Positions 23,901-34,399 of a stretch of 64,000 bases of DNA are shown piece by piece. Under the pieces are notes generated by a model. It saw only the letters and a program-made list of their open reading frames with translations. It was not told the DNA's origin and did no database searches. A program made the position numbers and the translations under genes. The DNA is from Daldinia sp. FL1419 (taxonomy: Eukaryota; Ascomycota; Sordariomycetes; Xylariales; Hypoxylaceae). The stretch is from positions 1 through 64,000 of the forward strand of contig MU623431.1 of the NCBI GenBank assembly GCA_025201765.1. Reading direction: 5' to 3'. Each line of letters starts with the position of its first letter. Positions within the stretch are counted from its first letter, which is position 1.

Positions 23901-24636
23901 CGAAATGGGAATGCTGGCGATGCTTTCGAGGATGATGCGATGTCAGCAGCGATTAGAAGGGAGTTGAAGTCGCTTAGTTCGCAGGGATTCGAGGTCAAGG
24001 ATATGGGCGAACGGAAGCTCAAGGGTTTGGAAAACCCCGAGGGTATCTACTCCCTCTATCCGCATACTCTCGCTGGTCGCATTGAGCATCATAATAGGGC
24101 TCTGACGACGACTGAAGCTACTGAAAAGCCCGCGACGCTTCAGGCTGGGAGTGATCTCGGATTTGATCCGGAACTTATTTGGTCTCTATGGAAAGTTAGT
24201 TTACGCTTGGAGATGCTCTGTAGTTCATTGGAAGAGATGTCCGGCAGTGGCTTACAGCCTCCCGAGACCGAACTATTAGAGCGCATGAAGCAACGTGGTG
24301 GCGAAATGACGGAACAGTTCCTATTTAACTTTATGGAACATCAAGTGAGCCGAATAGAGGTACGTATCTTGAATCCTATCTGGGCGTCGTCATTTTACGT
24401 TAGCTAACCTCCTATCGTTATAGACTTGCATCTCCACACTCACGATGCGACATATCGCTATGGGCAGCGGTCCGATTACCTCGCTAGACGATCTTCGAAC
24501 GCCTATGGCCGTCGTCCTCGACAATCTTGCTGCCCAGCTAGCCGAACTTGAGCGGTATAAAGCTAGATACGGCGATCTGACCACTACTGATAGTGAGGGT
24601 GAAGCACTCGCTACCGATCAAGAATCTGACGACTGA
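17901..24636 (+). CDS. cyr1: Fungal adenylate cyclase (Ras/Cyr1-type)
   Basis: Three exons (17901..18064, 18338..24359, 24424..24636) encode about 2132 residues. Domains in order: a Ser/Pro-rich disordered N-terminus; a Ras-association-like domain at about 609-706 (HCIRVFRADGTFATVQMPL); leucine-rich repeats at about 730-1085 and 1205-1375, split by a Ser/Thr-rich linker; a PP2C-like domain at about 1433-1680 (IANVGDVQAMV, HDPADPHERQRI); and a class III cyclase domain at about 1740-1960. The two metal-binding aspartates are visible: D1748 in FTDIKNSTNLWE and D1791 in KTEGDAFMVSF. The enzyme makes cAMP from ATP at the plasma membrane and feeds protein kinase A, which controls growth, conidiation and infection structures in related fungi. 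The last intron (GTACGT...TTATAG) joins a short conserved tail. The long 5' region suggests complex transcriptional control. Identification is certain. Confidence 0.96.
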
Positions 24637-25968
24637 CAACTCCGGTTTTGAGTACTTTAAGATGCCGCTCTACATTTTCGTATATTATACCACACTAAGA
24701 TCCCACTGGCTCACGTCCTTTAGCCGTACTACACCTTGCACTCTTTTTCGACGCGACTGAAGAGGACTGTCAAATTCCTCCCTATATACAATACTTACCT
24801 TTTAATGTGCTATGAAGATATCTCTTACGACTACTTCTCAGGAGGGACAAGGCGAGGTTGTTTGTTTGCAAGTCATGTGTGGGTGGTTGACTGAAACGTG
24901 GCCAACGGCATCCTGCGGGGAGCCGAGGGCTCAAACGCGAAGGGAGAGACGTGTTGCGTTTAGATGCTGACGAGTAACCGTGGGGAGATGAGAATGTGTG
25001 TGTTTTTGGCATGTCTGAAAAAGAAAAGTTCAGGTTTGAATGTAAACCTCGTTATTATTATTATTATTATCGCTTAGGGGGGGCATGGCATTGGGATACT
25101 TTCTTACCGGGCATAATTAGCTACGCTGTCGTTGCCATGGCGCAGACGCTGCGGGTGGGCGTTTTTTAAGGGAGGGCACCAGGGGAGTGGGGAGAGACTG
25201 GGCTACCGGAAACAAACAGGAGGATCTATTCCCTCTTTTCTATTTTATGTTTTGCCGTTCGTGGTTGGCGAGCGGGCGCCGCGTTGACCCTCCACACCAC
25301 CATCAGACAACCTCTACATATAATGGGTACGGACGGCTGCTGGCTGGCATCGTCTACCCAATATACACATCAAGAAGAAAGCCACTTCGTGGAGGTAGTG
25401 GGCGAACCGTTCATCGGTACGGATAGGCCGATTTTGACTACTGTCAGTGTATAACTGAGTTGATTTTATATTAATCTTGGCCTATTGAACATTTGTGATA
25501 TTGTGCAAGTTATTGATGCTCTTGATACATACAAAAACCGAGGGCACCAAACATTACAAACTTTTCTTACCCGAGTTAATAGGAGTTGTTCTTTAGGGTA
25601 CCTAGTTTTAAGACGACGGATGGTGTGTATCATGATATTTATCTACCATATGACATCTAAAAAAATATGTTATTAATCTTAAAGTAGCATTAGGGTAATT
25701 TATTGAAACTACCATACTATATACACCTACCTATATATTATCGTGAATGCAAGTGTATGGGTAAAAGGTAGGAGTAAAATCAAAATCCCGGAGAGGCCAG
25801 TAACAGACATGAGCATCAGCACAACCTGAAGGGCAGGTCTACGAAAAGGAAAAGAAAAAGAAAAAGAAAAAGGAATCAACACTATGCTAGAAACCGAAAA
25901 CCCAAAAAGAATGAGCCCGAGTGCGGCGTGAACCCAAGCCGCAGGATGTTAAAAATACAAAGATAGCT
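24637..25968. other. Intergenic region between adenylate cyclase and a tRNA gene
   Basis: 1.3 kb holding the cyclase 3' flank, a short ATT trinucleotide run near 25050 and an AAAAAG repeat near 25849-25872. Short frames (60-80 codons) show no domain or splice structure. Confidence 0.6.
25951..25955 (-). terminator. Putative RNA polymerase III terminator of tRNA-Gly
   Basis: A run of five T on the minus strand, 13 bases beyond the mature tRNA 3' end. This is the usual termination signal for RNA polymerase III. Confidence 0.7.
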
Positions 25969-26064
25969 GCACCCGCCGGGATTTGCACCCGGGTCTTTCC
26001 TTGAACCAGTTCGACCACCAGGGAGAATGGGAGAGGAATAAGTTAACTACTACTCCACGGGTGC
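25969..26064 (-). tRNA. tRNA-Gly (anticodon CCC) with a 25-nt intron
   Basis: Read on the minus strand, a full cloverleaf can be folded. The 7-bp acceptor stem is GCACCCG/CGGGTGC, followed by discriminator A. The D stem is GAGT/ACTT around AGTAGTTA. The anticodon stem is TTCCT/AGGAA with loop CTCCCA plus A, and the T stem is CCGGG/CCCGG around TGCAAAT. The anticodon CCC sits at positions 34-36 after T33. A 25-nt insertion (26003..26027) falls exactly after position 37, the canonical place for a eukaryotic tRNA intron. The mature length is 71 nt without CCA. The T loop has G instead of T at position 55, which also weakens the B-box promoter, so a mildly decayed copy is possible. An oligo-T run follows. 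Confidence 0.82.
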
Positions 26065-27376
26065 GTGTTTTTGTTGGAAGAAGTGTTGGTAATTAGGTAT
26101 TATAGGCTTTCCATTTGGCTGGGAAAGTACATCCTAAGGTAGGTAGGCAGGTACTTGGGAAGGAAAGAGGTGGTGAGGAAAGAGGTACGGTACCGTATGT
26201 GTGCGGCAGGAACGCGTTGGAAGGAGGAGGCATTGTCTTGTCTTGGAAGGTGCACCTACTTAGGTATTTAATTAGGAGAGAGCTAACTTGAGATGTATGT
26301 ATGGATGCCTTTCTATGTCATAGGTGCCTACCTAGGTACTTATTTTAATTTTGATTGAAACTCGTCTCTTACACATTCCATCGCATGTGTGCATCTAGGT
26401 ATCTGGCTGAACGTCGTATACTTACTATATTACCCATACGGCATCATCTGCTCAGGGGCATTGAAGCTTAGGTATACAATATATAAATACAATCTCTTCG
26501 GCACGCATATTCATACATTCTCACGTCTCGCTCGACAATGAACTTCATACCTCCTTAGCAAGATGCCAACATCCTCTAGCTTTGTTCTCGACATAATATT
26601 GGTATGGTCGCTAGGGACTCTTCCAGCTCAAACAACGCATCGTCCCGCGGGCAAAGAAGTCGCCGGTTACTTGCCTAAGAGGCAAACTTGTCTGTTCAAG
26701 TTGTCTGTTCAAAATAGACCGACTTGGACAACACGACACTTACTTCACAAACACAATCGAATAGCTGCCGTGGTTTGCTTCAACGAGACCTTATTATTCA
26801 TTCCATTTCCAAGTTATTCAACGAATGATGCTCCGCGAACCAAGCTCTAATCCCTCAATGGGTTGCAAGGCTGTAAAAGGGTATATCGTATCCTATCGTA
26901 TCCCATCATTATGCATCGCTCACATCAGAAATTACTACATTACCCGATCACGATATATTCCTCATGTATACTGCCCAATCGGATACCATCGGGTCTCATC
27001 TAAATGGACCCAACCCACCCGCTCCCCAAATCTTGCATCTTACTTGCCTCTTGCCTCTTACTTGCCTCCTCATCCCCTCAGCCTTGCCACGTCACTTGTA
27101 CATACCAAAATGTATACGCAAACGTAGCCGTCCCATATCATACAATACAAAAAAGGCTCCCAACCTAGATAGGGTCCACTTCTACACCTGCGATAGGGAT
27201 GAGAATATCCAACCCTGAAATATTTCCAGGACTGAAATCCAACCCAATAAAAAAGTCCCACAAATCTTAAAGATGGTTTGTGAAAAAACCAAATCATGCA
27301 AAAACACACACACAAGAAAATATTTCCACGGCTAATGCCAGTACGGTCCCGTCCTAAAAGTCAAGCTTCCAGTTCC
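26065..27376. other. Intergenic region left of the giant repeat protein gene
   Basis: 1.3 kb with no supported gene. It includes the upstream side of the tRNA, a TACCTAGGTA palindrome at 26329, and the 3' flank of the giant minus-strand gene. Short plus-strand frames at 26563-27218 overlap each other and show no family features. Confidence 0.55.
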
Positions 27377-30300
27377 TTAAGAACCAGTAAGTTTTTTCCA
27401 CCAACTACTTCGTGGCGTTGAGTCCGTGAAGAAAGACTCGCGCGGACCACCTCTGGTACCGTTTTTACCACCGCTACCATCCGAACCGCCCACCCGACGG
27501 TCTCGATGATCCCGTTGGTCTCGATAGTCTCGCTCCTCATGGCGTACACGACGGCGTCGTCGATCATCCTCTAATTCCGCATTGGCTTCGTCGTACTTCG
27601 CGCGACGACGAGCTGCACGACGGGCTGCGCGACGGGCCTCTTCGTCGTCTTCGGGGGCTGGTGCATCGTTACTGGGCCCATTCTCAGGGGGTGGACCAGC
27701 GTCCGAATGCTCCTTTACCCACGAATCCGTACCCGAATGAGGCCACGCTGCAGGTTTATTCCGTCTGCGATCACGATCGCGGTCGTCTACAGTATGCCGT
27801 GAAGATCGTTCTTGGGGGTATACATAATCATCGACGGGCATGGTACGCCTTCGGCTGGCCTTTTCTTCGGCGCGCCTGGCTTCGTGTCTTCTGCGCCGGC
27901 GTTCTTCTTCGTCCTCAGAGGGGTCGGCATAGCGTGATCGCCGGCGTTCGGCCCTGGCGGCGCGACGGGCCTCTGCTTCCATCTCCTCGGCGGCGGCAGC
28001 TTCCCTTTCACGCTTACGGAGTCGACGTCGTTCAGCTCTTTCGGCTTCCTTGGCTTCGACGGCGAGGCGTTCTGCTTCGCGTTCCCGAGCAGCTCTACGT
28101 TCAGCCCGTCGTGTCTCTCGTTCGGCTTGTTTGCGGGCTTCAGCTTCTTCTTCTTCATACCTTCTCCGCCTCTCACGCCTTTCTTCCTCCTTCGCGAGTC
28201 GCGCTTCTTCCGCCGCTTTCTCTTCGGCTCTTCTGGCACGGCGGGCTGCACGGCGGGCCTCTCTCTCGTCGTCTATAGCGTCTGCGTCGACAACGTGGTA
28301 ATCTCGTGTAGACCGTCTGGCCCTTTTGTCAGGCCGAACAGGTTCATCATCTGTAGTGTAGTATGTATTGCGACGACGTGGCTCGGGTCGTGGCTCGGGG
28401 CGCGGAGTGGAGGACATGAGGCCACCAAAAAGACCGGACAAGCCTTTCTTGGCACTTGATCCTGATCGTTTGAGCGCACCCGCATCGACGGGGGTTCTTG
28501 TATCAAACATGACAGCATCATCCTCATTTCCCAGCTGTACTAGGTTAGCGGGAATGGATTCTGTATGATGGGAAAATTCTACCTTTGGTCGTCTACGAGC
28601 TGACTTTTCGGGGCTCGAAGGGACATCCATAGCTCCACTCATTACAATGTCCTCATCATCCAAGACCCGTGCGGTGGAGGGTTTATAGCTGCGATCTTGG
28701 CTCTTGTCAACGCCGAAGACTTTGGCAGCCTTGGCGGACATCCTAGGCACATCTCCGGGAGGTGGTGATATAAGGCCATTTTCTACATCGACTGAGTGAC
28801 GGCGCGAAGTTGGCTTGTTTGTACTGTAACGTTTATCGCGGGTCGATATGGAGCGCGAGACAGGGGGCGTGCTTTGAAATATACTACTCATGCGTGGTTT
28901 GGTAGTTGGCGGTATTTTTGTCTCTGGGCGTTCTTCGGATTTGTTCTCTCTGTCTGACGAGGACCCCTTAGAGGAAGATGACTTTTCTTTTTCCTTCTCC
29001 TTCTCTCTCCGGGCTCTCTTCTCTTCGGATCTAGGTTTAGATCTTCTTTCTTCTTTGTGAGGTGTTGGCCACGTTCCCCATGACGCACTTCCATCACGGC
29101 TTATCTTGGGTCGATCTCTTCTGGAGTGCTTAACCTCGGGCGGCGGTGTCGGGGGCCCTTCGGGGTCGTCGGGAGCAGCTGGAGGGGGAACGGGCACTTC
29201 GGGGGGTGGCGGTGGGATAGGGGCCTCGGGAGGCGGAGGAGGTGCATCATGGGTTCTAGCTTTGCTCTTTTTACTGCTCTTCTTTTTCTTTTGTACCGGC
29301 GCCATATCTATGATATCGATGATTTCGTTTTCGTCTTCGTCGGGAAAACCACCGGGAAGCATGTCTTTGGAGGACTTGAATTTGTTATCTTCCTCGATGG
29401 GTGGTGCGACACGAACACGTGGCGGCGGCGCAGCCAGCCCGTCAATCAAATCATCGTCTTCTTCCTTTTCGGCGGGTTCAAATTTCCTAAGTTTTTCGGC
29501 AAGCTTACCGCTCTTGGCCTTAGTCTTCTTTGGTTTCGTCCAGTCATCATCGGTTGTGGGCGCCTTTGAAGACGATGGTATGTCCTCAATTGGGAGTTCT
29601 TCCGGAAGCTTTGATGACTCAGCATATATAATCTCGGATGCTTCCGAAACCTTGGGCATCTTGAGGCTACTTACTGGTTCGGGCGATGAGCTCTTCGCTC
29701 TTGCACCCCAGAACGAGAACGCATCAGATCTATGCGTTTCGGCCTTAGGTCTAGGTCTAGCTTGAGGCTGTACTTTGGGAGCTGAGAAACCGGACAGAAG
29801 CTCATCGATCTGTTCGGGAGCAAGGTCGATATTATCGAGGTTCAAGTCATCATCATCGTCTCTACTTTTGTCTTTTTCCTTCTCTTCTTCTCTCTCCCCC
29901 TCCTCCCTCTCCTTTTCTTCCTTCTCTCTCTCCTCTCTCTCGCGTTCTTTCTCCCTCGCGCGCTCCTTCTCCTTCTCCCTTTCCCGCTCTTTCTTAGATA
30001 GCTTGTCCTTGGAGCTGCTGGATTTAGATTTCTTGTCGTCAGACTTGGAGCTCTTTTTGGACTTTTTCTTAGCCGCTACTTCAGCTTCCTCACGTTCGCG
30101 CCTGGATTGTTCTTCGGCCTCGCGAGCTTCCTCTCCAGCTTCACGTGCTGCTTGTTCCCGAGCCTCTCGTTCCTTCTCCTCGGCTTCGCGCGCTGCTTGC
30201 TCATCGGCCTCTTTTGCTGCCTGGTCCTCTGCGTCTTGCGCCTCTCGTTCTGCGCCAACGGCTCCTTCATCGTGAGCTTCTTTGGACGCTTTCGCATCGG

Positions 30301-33300
30301 CACGGGCCTGGGTCCTCTCGGTGAGTTCGTCAAGTCTCATCTGGTCCGCCGTCCGGAGTTTATTCTTTCTCTTGCTTTTAGCTATCAGCGCAGCAAGTTC
30401 AGCTTCTTCTTCCGCAATTTCGTCTGCGAGTGCCTCTGCGGCGGCCTCATCTTGGGCTTTCTGGGCTTCCGCTGCTGCTGCTTGCTCTGCTTCTAAGGCT
30501 TCTGCCGCAGCCGACTCTTCAGCTTCTTTGGCAGTCTTTTCCTTAGCACGACGGTTGACGTTCGCCGTGAGCTCGTCGAATCTTCGTCGATTTTTGCTAG
30601 AGAGTTTCTTCTTGTTGCTCTTGGTTGTTAATACCGCCAACTCGTCTTCTTCAGCTGCAATCTGATTTGCCAACTCTTCGGCTGCTTTCTTTTCTTCCTC
30701 ATCTTCTCCGGTTCTGGCGTCGTCCCAGACGTTCTCTTCCAGTTCTAGTGAAGGAGGTGTGGGCGCCGGAGGTGGAGATGTCTTCTTGTCTTTGCTTAGA
30801 CTACCCCAGTTCCAGTCGTCATCATCAAAATTCCCACCCCTGCTCTCTTCAACTGAGTCAGGTTTAACGCCGTTAAGATGATGCTCGTTTTCGACTTCCA
30901 CCGGTATGTTTCTACTGCCTTTCTTCTTTTTGTCTTTCTTTGAGCCGCCGGTCCGGATATTATCATTTTTAGGCTCTTCAATTGAGTCTGGCATCAGGCT
31001 ATTTTCATTTCTGTTGTTATTAGTCGTGAAACCGTCCCAGAATTCATCGCCTTTGTGTATGTCGGACGATGACCCCGAGCCTTCATGATCTGTTCCCGAC
31101 TTAACCTCAACTAAAGCTGTTGAGCCTTTGATTTTCTTCTTGCCCCAGTCTAACCAGCCTTCGTTACCTTCTTCAATGAGGGGCTCTTCTGCTTTCTTAG
31201 GGGGCTTTTTGGTAGCACCCCAGAAACTCCAAGCACTCGATTGCTCAGTCCCTGAGGTGGAAACAGGTTTTGATTCAGATTCAGGTTCTGGGGTGGGTGG
31301 AGCTTGCGGTGCTACTTTCTCCTCCTTAGGTAGCTCTTCTAAAGCAGATGCGGTCTTGCTCTTCTTCTTTTTATCCTTTTTAGAAGTGCTGAGGTCCCAT
31401 ATTTCACCGTCCTTTTGATCAGGAAGTGCTTCTGACTTCAGTTCTGATTCTGATTTCTTGAGAGCAAGTTCATCTAGGATGCTCCTTTTCTTCTTACCCT
31501 TGCCTGAATCCTTACTTGATGTACCCCATGCGCCCCAGTCTTCAACCGATTCGACTCTCTCTGCTTCTAGCTCTGGTACGGGATCGGGAACAGACTCTGG
31601 TTCTTTGGGGTTCTCCTCCATAGCAGTCTTTTTCTTTTTCTTGTCCTTTTTCGGTGCCGTGCCAGTTGGTTCCCAGACATCCTTGTCTGTAAGTTTAATT
31701 TTCTTTACTGCTTCTGGCTCGAGCTCAGGCTCAGGCTCGGGCTCGGGCTCGGGCTCGGGCGCAATTTCTTGCACTGGCTCTGGGATAACTTCTTCTGCAC
31801 CCTTCTTCTTTTTCTTTTTCCTCTCTTTGGTTGTAGTTGTAAATAATGGGAAATCATCAGACTCCTTCTTTGGAGGCTCTGTTGGTATGTGTGCTTGTTC
31901 AGGGTCTAGAGGGGTCTCTTTGGATGGGTCCTTTGCAATATCATTATTCCTGTTCTTGTCCTTCTTGGAAATACCCAATATACCCCAATAATCTTCCTTC
32001 TTCTCCGGCTCCACCGGGGGCTCATGCGCCGGCTCGGGTACTGGCTCAGGTTCCTTAATATCTTCAATACCTTTACTCTTTTTACTCTTCTTCTTCGTCG
32101 TGGGAGCACTCCAATTTACCCATTCTTCCTTCTCGGGTTTGTGTTCAACTGCTAGCTCAGGTTCTGGATCCGGTTCGGGCCCGGGTTCTGGATCCTTCGT
32201 CTTCTTTTTCTTGTCCTTTTTGACGGCCCCGAAAACCTCCCAAGGATCATCAATTTTGGGGTTGGGTTTAGGTTCGGCCGCTTTCTCTTCTATTATCTCA
32301 ACGGCAGGTTCCGGCGAGGTGACTCTAGTTTTCCCTTTCTTTTTTTTGTCTTTCTTAGTAATAGCTACAGAATCCCATGTATTGTCCTCTTCCTTGCTCG
32401 GGGGTTCAGGTGGGAGGGTTGATTTCTGTTTGTCCTTTGTATCGTTCCAGCCACTGTCGAAACCCACATTTTCAGGTTCTGGATTAGGAGGTTGGTCAGA
32501 TTCCTTGAGTACATCTGCTCCTTTCTTTTTGCTCTTTTTAGAAGTTGTTCCAAGAGCGTTATGCCAGGGATTTTCTTCCGCGGGCTCCGGCTCTGGTGCT
32601 TGGGGCTCGGATTCCTGAATTTCTTCAAAAGCACTCTTCTTCTTTTTCTTGTCCTTCTTAGATGGTGGGACGAGCAAGTCGATTGCGGCCGGTGAAATAT
32701 TGCCAGCATTGACTACAGGCTCGGTTTTCTCCGACTCAGGCACTACGATAGTAGAACTTTTGCTCTTTTTCTTTGTAGTGGTGGTAGCCCCCCAGGCAGT
32801 CCGGTCATCGTCGAGCGTAGTCGGTTCTGACTCCTTGCTTATAGCAGCTGCAGTCTCTTCTTCAGGGGAAGGATCAGGAGCCCAGATGCTAGTTTTCTTT
32901 TTATTCTTGGCCTTATCCTTCTTGGTCGAACTTAGACCGAAGTCAGAGTCATTACCCTTCTCCTCGGGCTTTCCTTTGGTGATGGGCGCCTCGGCTGTAG
33001 CTTCCTCCGTATCGCCAAAGGAACCAAACCCAAACCCTGTCTTATCTTTCTTAGGCTTAGGTTGATTACTCCATGCACTGGCATTCGTTTCCTCCGTTTC
33101 CTCCTTTTTCTCCTCTTTATAAGCCGAGTGGTCAGCCTCTTTGGCCCCAAATAGCCCCCCGAAGCCACCCAAGCCACGCCACGATTTGAGAAAGTTCGGC
33201 CTGATCTCGGGTGTCGTGTTACGACCTAAATTGATATCTAAAGAGGCTCTCGGGGGCTCGGGTGCCTTCGGGGGCTCGTTCAATCCGATATCCTGGAACG

Positions 33301-34399
33301 TGTCGGGTTTACTTGATGCTTCCAATGGTTCACCCTTCTCTTCGGCCTGAGTCTTGCCCCTCTTCTTTTTCTTGCTACCAACAGTCTCAGCAACTGCTAA
33401 ATCGTCGTCTGATTTTGAGTCAGCCACGTCATCCTTCTTCACCTTCGTCTTCTCCTTTTCTTCGTTTTTATCCTTCTCTTTATCCTTGTCTTTGTCTTTA
33501 TCACTATTCTTGTCCTTATCTTTGCCCTTGTCCTTGTCGTCGCCGTTTCCCTTTCCACCGTCGTTGCCATTACCACCTGCATCACCGCCGCTTTTCCCTG
33601 CATCGCCGTTGTGATCGCCGTCGCCTTCACCAGCACCTCCTCCTGCCCCACCTTCGGCTTCTTTCGCGGCCTCCCAGTCAAAGGTCTGTGTCCTTGGTTT
33701 ATTCTTCTTCTTGGCATGTTGAATAAAACCATCCTCCGATAGGAGATCTATACAAGACTCGGTTGTCGGATCGCTGATTAGCGAGTCTTTTCGTCGTGTA
33801 CGACGTGGAGCATAACCGTGCGGGGGAAGATAGTCATTCACTAAGTTAGAGTGGTCCCGCCGACGGGCGGCCTCATCGGTTCGAACTATATCAGTTAGAG
33901 ATTCAAAGGGGAGAAAATCTTCATCAAAATGCTTCGGTAATTGTCGCGATCGTGCCGGTGTGGGATTAGGCAACACCAAGGGCTTGGAGATATCGTAGTG
34001 GCTAATCTTTCGATTAAACGTGCAGTTCTGTTTCCGTACCCGGTCGCACTGGTCAGCTTGGAGTTTCGATGCATACCGCGACAGGGCTTGGGACACGAAT
34101 CTTAAAAATTCAGGTTGACGATATTCTATTCCGTACGTCGGCTTGGGCGGAACGTAATCCACAAGGTAGATTATCACTTGTGTGCTAGGGAACTTGGGAA
34201 ATCTCAAATAGAAACCACATACCGACACTGGCACCGTCGCTACCGAAAGCCATGCTCTTGAGATCAACTCTAATTGAGTTTGTAGGTCTAATTTATCCCA
34301 CTGCAGAGTCGCCGTTGCAATAGGAAACTGTGCGTTTAATCGGCTAAACTCATCTTTTGTCGCGCTGGCGCATAACTCTACAAACGTGGCCGCGGCCAT
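27377..34399 (-). CDS. Giant low-complexity protein with tryptophan/poly-lysine repeats, unknown function
   Basis: One uninterrupted frame from the ATG at 34399 encodes 2340 residues. I do not recognise a family. Residues 1-200 look globular (FVELCASATKDEFSRL; VCGFYLRFPKFPSTQVIIYLVDYVPP). A Gly/Asp then Asp/Lys-rich spacer follows at about 245-330. About 440-1205 is a long array of roughly eighteen units, each an acidic Glu/Pro stretch, one or two Trp (W..WG-like) and a basic SKKDKKKKK-like block. About 1230-1380 holds a duplicated Ala/Glu helical segment. About 1465-1525 is Glu/Arg/Lys-rich, likely a single alpha-helix, and about 1710-1765 is polyproline. The last 350 residues are rich in RRAERRAARE-like helices and end SSWWKKLTGS. 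Alternating charge blocks suggest a scaffold or condensate-forming protein, which is inference. The frame stays open upstream to a TTG at 34486, so a different N-terminus through a spliced leader is possible. Many plus-strand frames here are antisense shadows. Confidence 0.8.
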   Translation of the reverse strand: MAAATFVELCASATKDEFSRLNAQFPIATATLQWDKLDLQTQLELISRAWLSVATVPVSVCGFYLRFPKFPSTQVIIYLVDYVPPKPTYGIEYRQPEFLRFVSQALSRYASKLQADQCDRVRKQNCTFNRKISHYDISKPLVLPNPTPARSRQLPKHFDEDFLPFESLTDIVRTDEAARRRDHSNLVNDYLPPHGYAPRRTRRKDSLISDPTTESCIDLLSEDGFIQHAKKKNKPRTQTFDWEAAKEAEGGAGGGAGEGDGDHNGDAGKSGGDAGGNGNDGGKGNGDDKDKGKDKDKNSDKDKDKDKEKDKNEEKEKTKVKKDDVADSKSDDDLAVAETVGSKKKKRGKTQAEEKGEPLEASSKPDTFQDIGLNEPPKAPEPPRASLDINLGRNTTPEIRPNFLKSWRGLGGFGGLFGAKEADHSAYKEEKKEETEETNASAWSNQPKPKKDKTGFGFGSFGDTEEATAEAPITKGKPEEKGNDSDFGLSSTKKDKAKNKKKTSIWAPDPSPEEETAAAISKESEPTTLDDDRTAWGATTTTKKKSKSSTIVVPESEKTEPVVNAGNISPAAIDLLVPPSKKDKKKKKSAFEEIQESEPQAPEPEPAEENPWHNALGTTSKKSKKKGADVLKESDQPPNPEPENVGFDSGWNDTKDKQKSTLPPEPPSKEEDNTWDSVAITKKDKKKKGKTRVTSPEPAVEIIEEKAAEPKPNPKIDDPWEVFGAVKKDKKKKTKDPEPGPEPDPEPELAVEHKPEKEEWVNWSAPTTKKKSKKSKGIEDIKEPEPVPEPAHEPPVEPEKKEDYWGILGISKKDKNRNNDIAKDPSKETPLDPEQAHIPTEPPKKESDDFPLFTTTTKERKKKKKKGAEEVIPEPVQEIAPEPEPEPEPEPELEPEAVKKIKLTDKDVWEPTGTAPKKDKKKKKTAMEENPKEPESVPDPVPELEAERVESVEDWGAWGTSSKDSGKGKKKRSILDELALKKSESELKSEALPDQKDGEIWDLSTSKKDKKKKSKTASALEELPKEEKVAPQAPPTPEPESESKPVSTSGTEQSSAWSFWGATKKPPKKAEEPLIEEGNEGWLDWGKKKIKGSTALVEVKSGTDHEGSGSSSDIHKGDEFWDGFTTNNNRNENSLMPDSIEEPKNDNIRTGGSKKDKKKKGSRNIPVEVENEHHLNGVKPDSVEESRGGNFDDDDWNWGSLSKDKKTSPPPAPTPPSLELEENVWDDARTGEDEEEKKAAEELANQIAAEEDELAVLTTKSNKKKLSSKNRRRFDELTANVNRRAKEKTAKEAEESAAAEALEAEQAAAAEAQKAQDEAAAEALADEIAEEEAELAALIAKSKRKNKLRTADQMRLDELTERTQARADAKASKEAHDEGAVGAEREAQDAEDQAAKEADEQAAREAEEKEREAREQAAREAGEEAREAEEQSRREREEAEVAAKKKSKKSSKSDDKKSKSSSSKDKLSKKEREREKEKERAREKEREREEREKEEKEREEGEREEEKEKDKSRDDDDDLNLDNIDLAPEQIDELLSGFSAPKVQPQARPRPKAETHRSDAFSFWGARAKSSSPEPVSSLKMPKVSEASEIIYAESSKLPEELPIEDIPSSSKAPTTDDDWTKPKKTKAKSGKLAEKLRKFEPAEKEEDDDLIDGLAAPPPRVRVAPPIEEDNKFKSSKDMLPGGFPDEDENEIIDIIDMAPVQKKKKSSKKSKARTHDAPPPPPEAPIPPPPPEVPVPPPAAPDDPEGPPTPPPEVKHSRRDRPKISRDGSASWGTWPTPHKEERRSKPRSEEKRARREKEKEKEKSSSSKGSSSDRENKSEERPETKIPPTTKPRMSSIFQSTPPVSRSISTRDKRYSTNKPTSRRHSVDVENGLISPPPGDVPRMSAKAAKVFGVDKSQDRSYKPSTARVLDDEDIVMSGAMDVPSSPEKSARRRPKVEFSHHTESIPANLVQLGNEDDAVMFDTRTPVDAGALKRSGSSAKKGLSGLFGGLMSSTPRPEPRPEPRRRNTYYTTDDEPVRPDKRARRSTRDYHVVDADAIDDEREARRAARRARRAEEKAAEEARLAKEEERRERRRRYEEEEAEARKQAERETRRAERRAAREREAERLAVEAKEAERAERRRLRKREREAAAAEEMEAEARRAARAERRRSRYADPSEDEEERRRRRHEARRAEEKASRRRTMPVDDYVYPQERSSRHTVDDRDRDRRRNKPAAWPHSGTDSWVKEHSDAGPPPENGPSNDAPAPEDDEEARRAARRAARRRAKYDEANAELEDDRRRRRVRHEERDYRDQRDHRDRRVGGSDGSGGKNGTRGGPRESFFTDSTPRSSWWKKLTGS

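Noticed and set aside
29106..32618. Several long plus-strand frames (up to about 220 codons) opposite the giant gene
   Set aside because: They are antisense shadows of repetitive Lys/Glu/Ser codons, giving Ser/Phe/Leu-rich translations with no domain, and they overlap the minus-strand gene completely.
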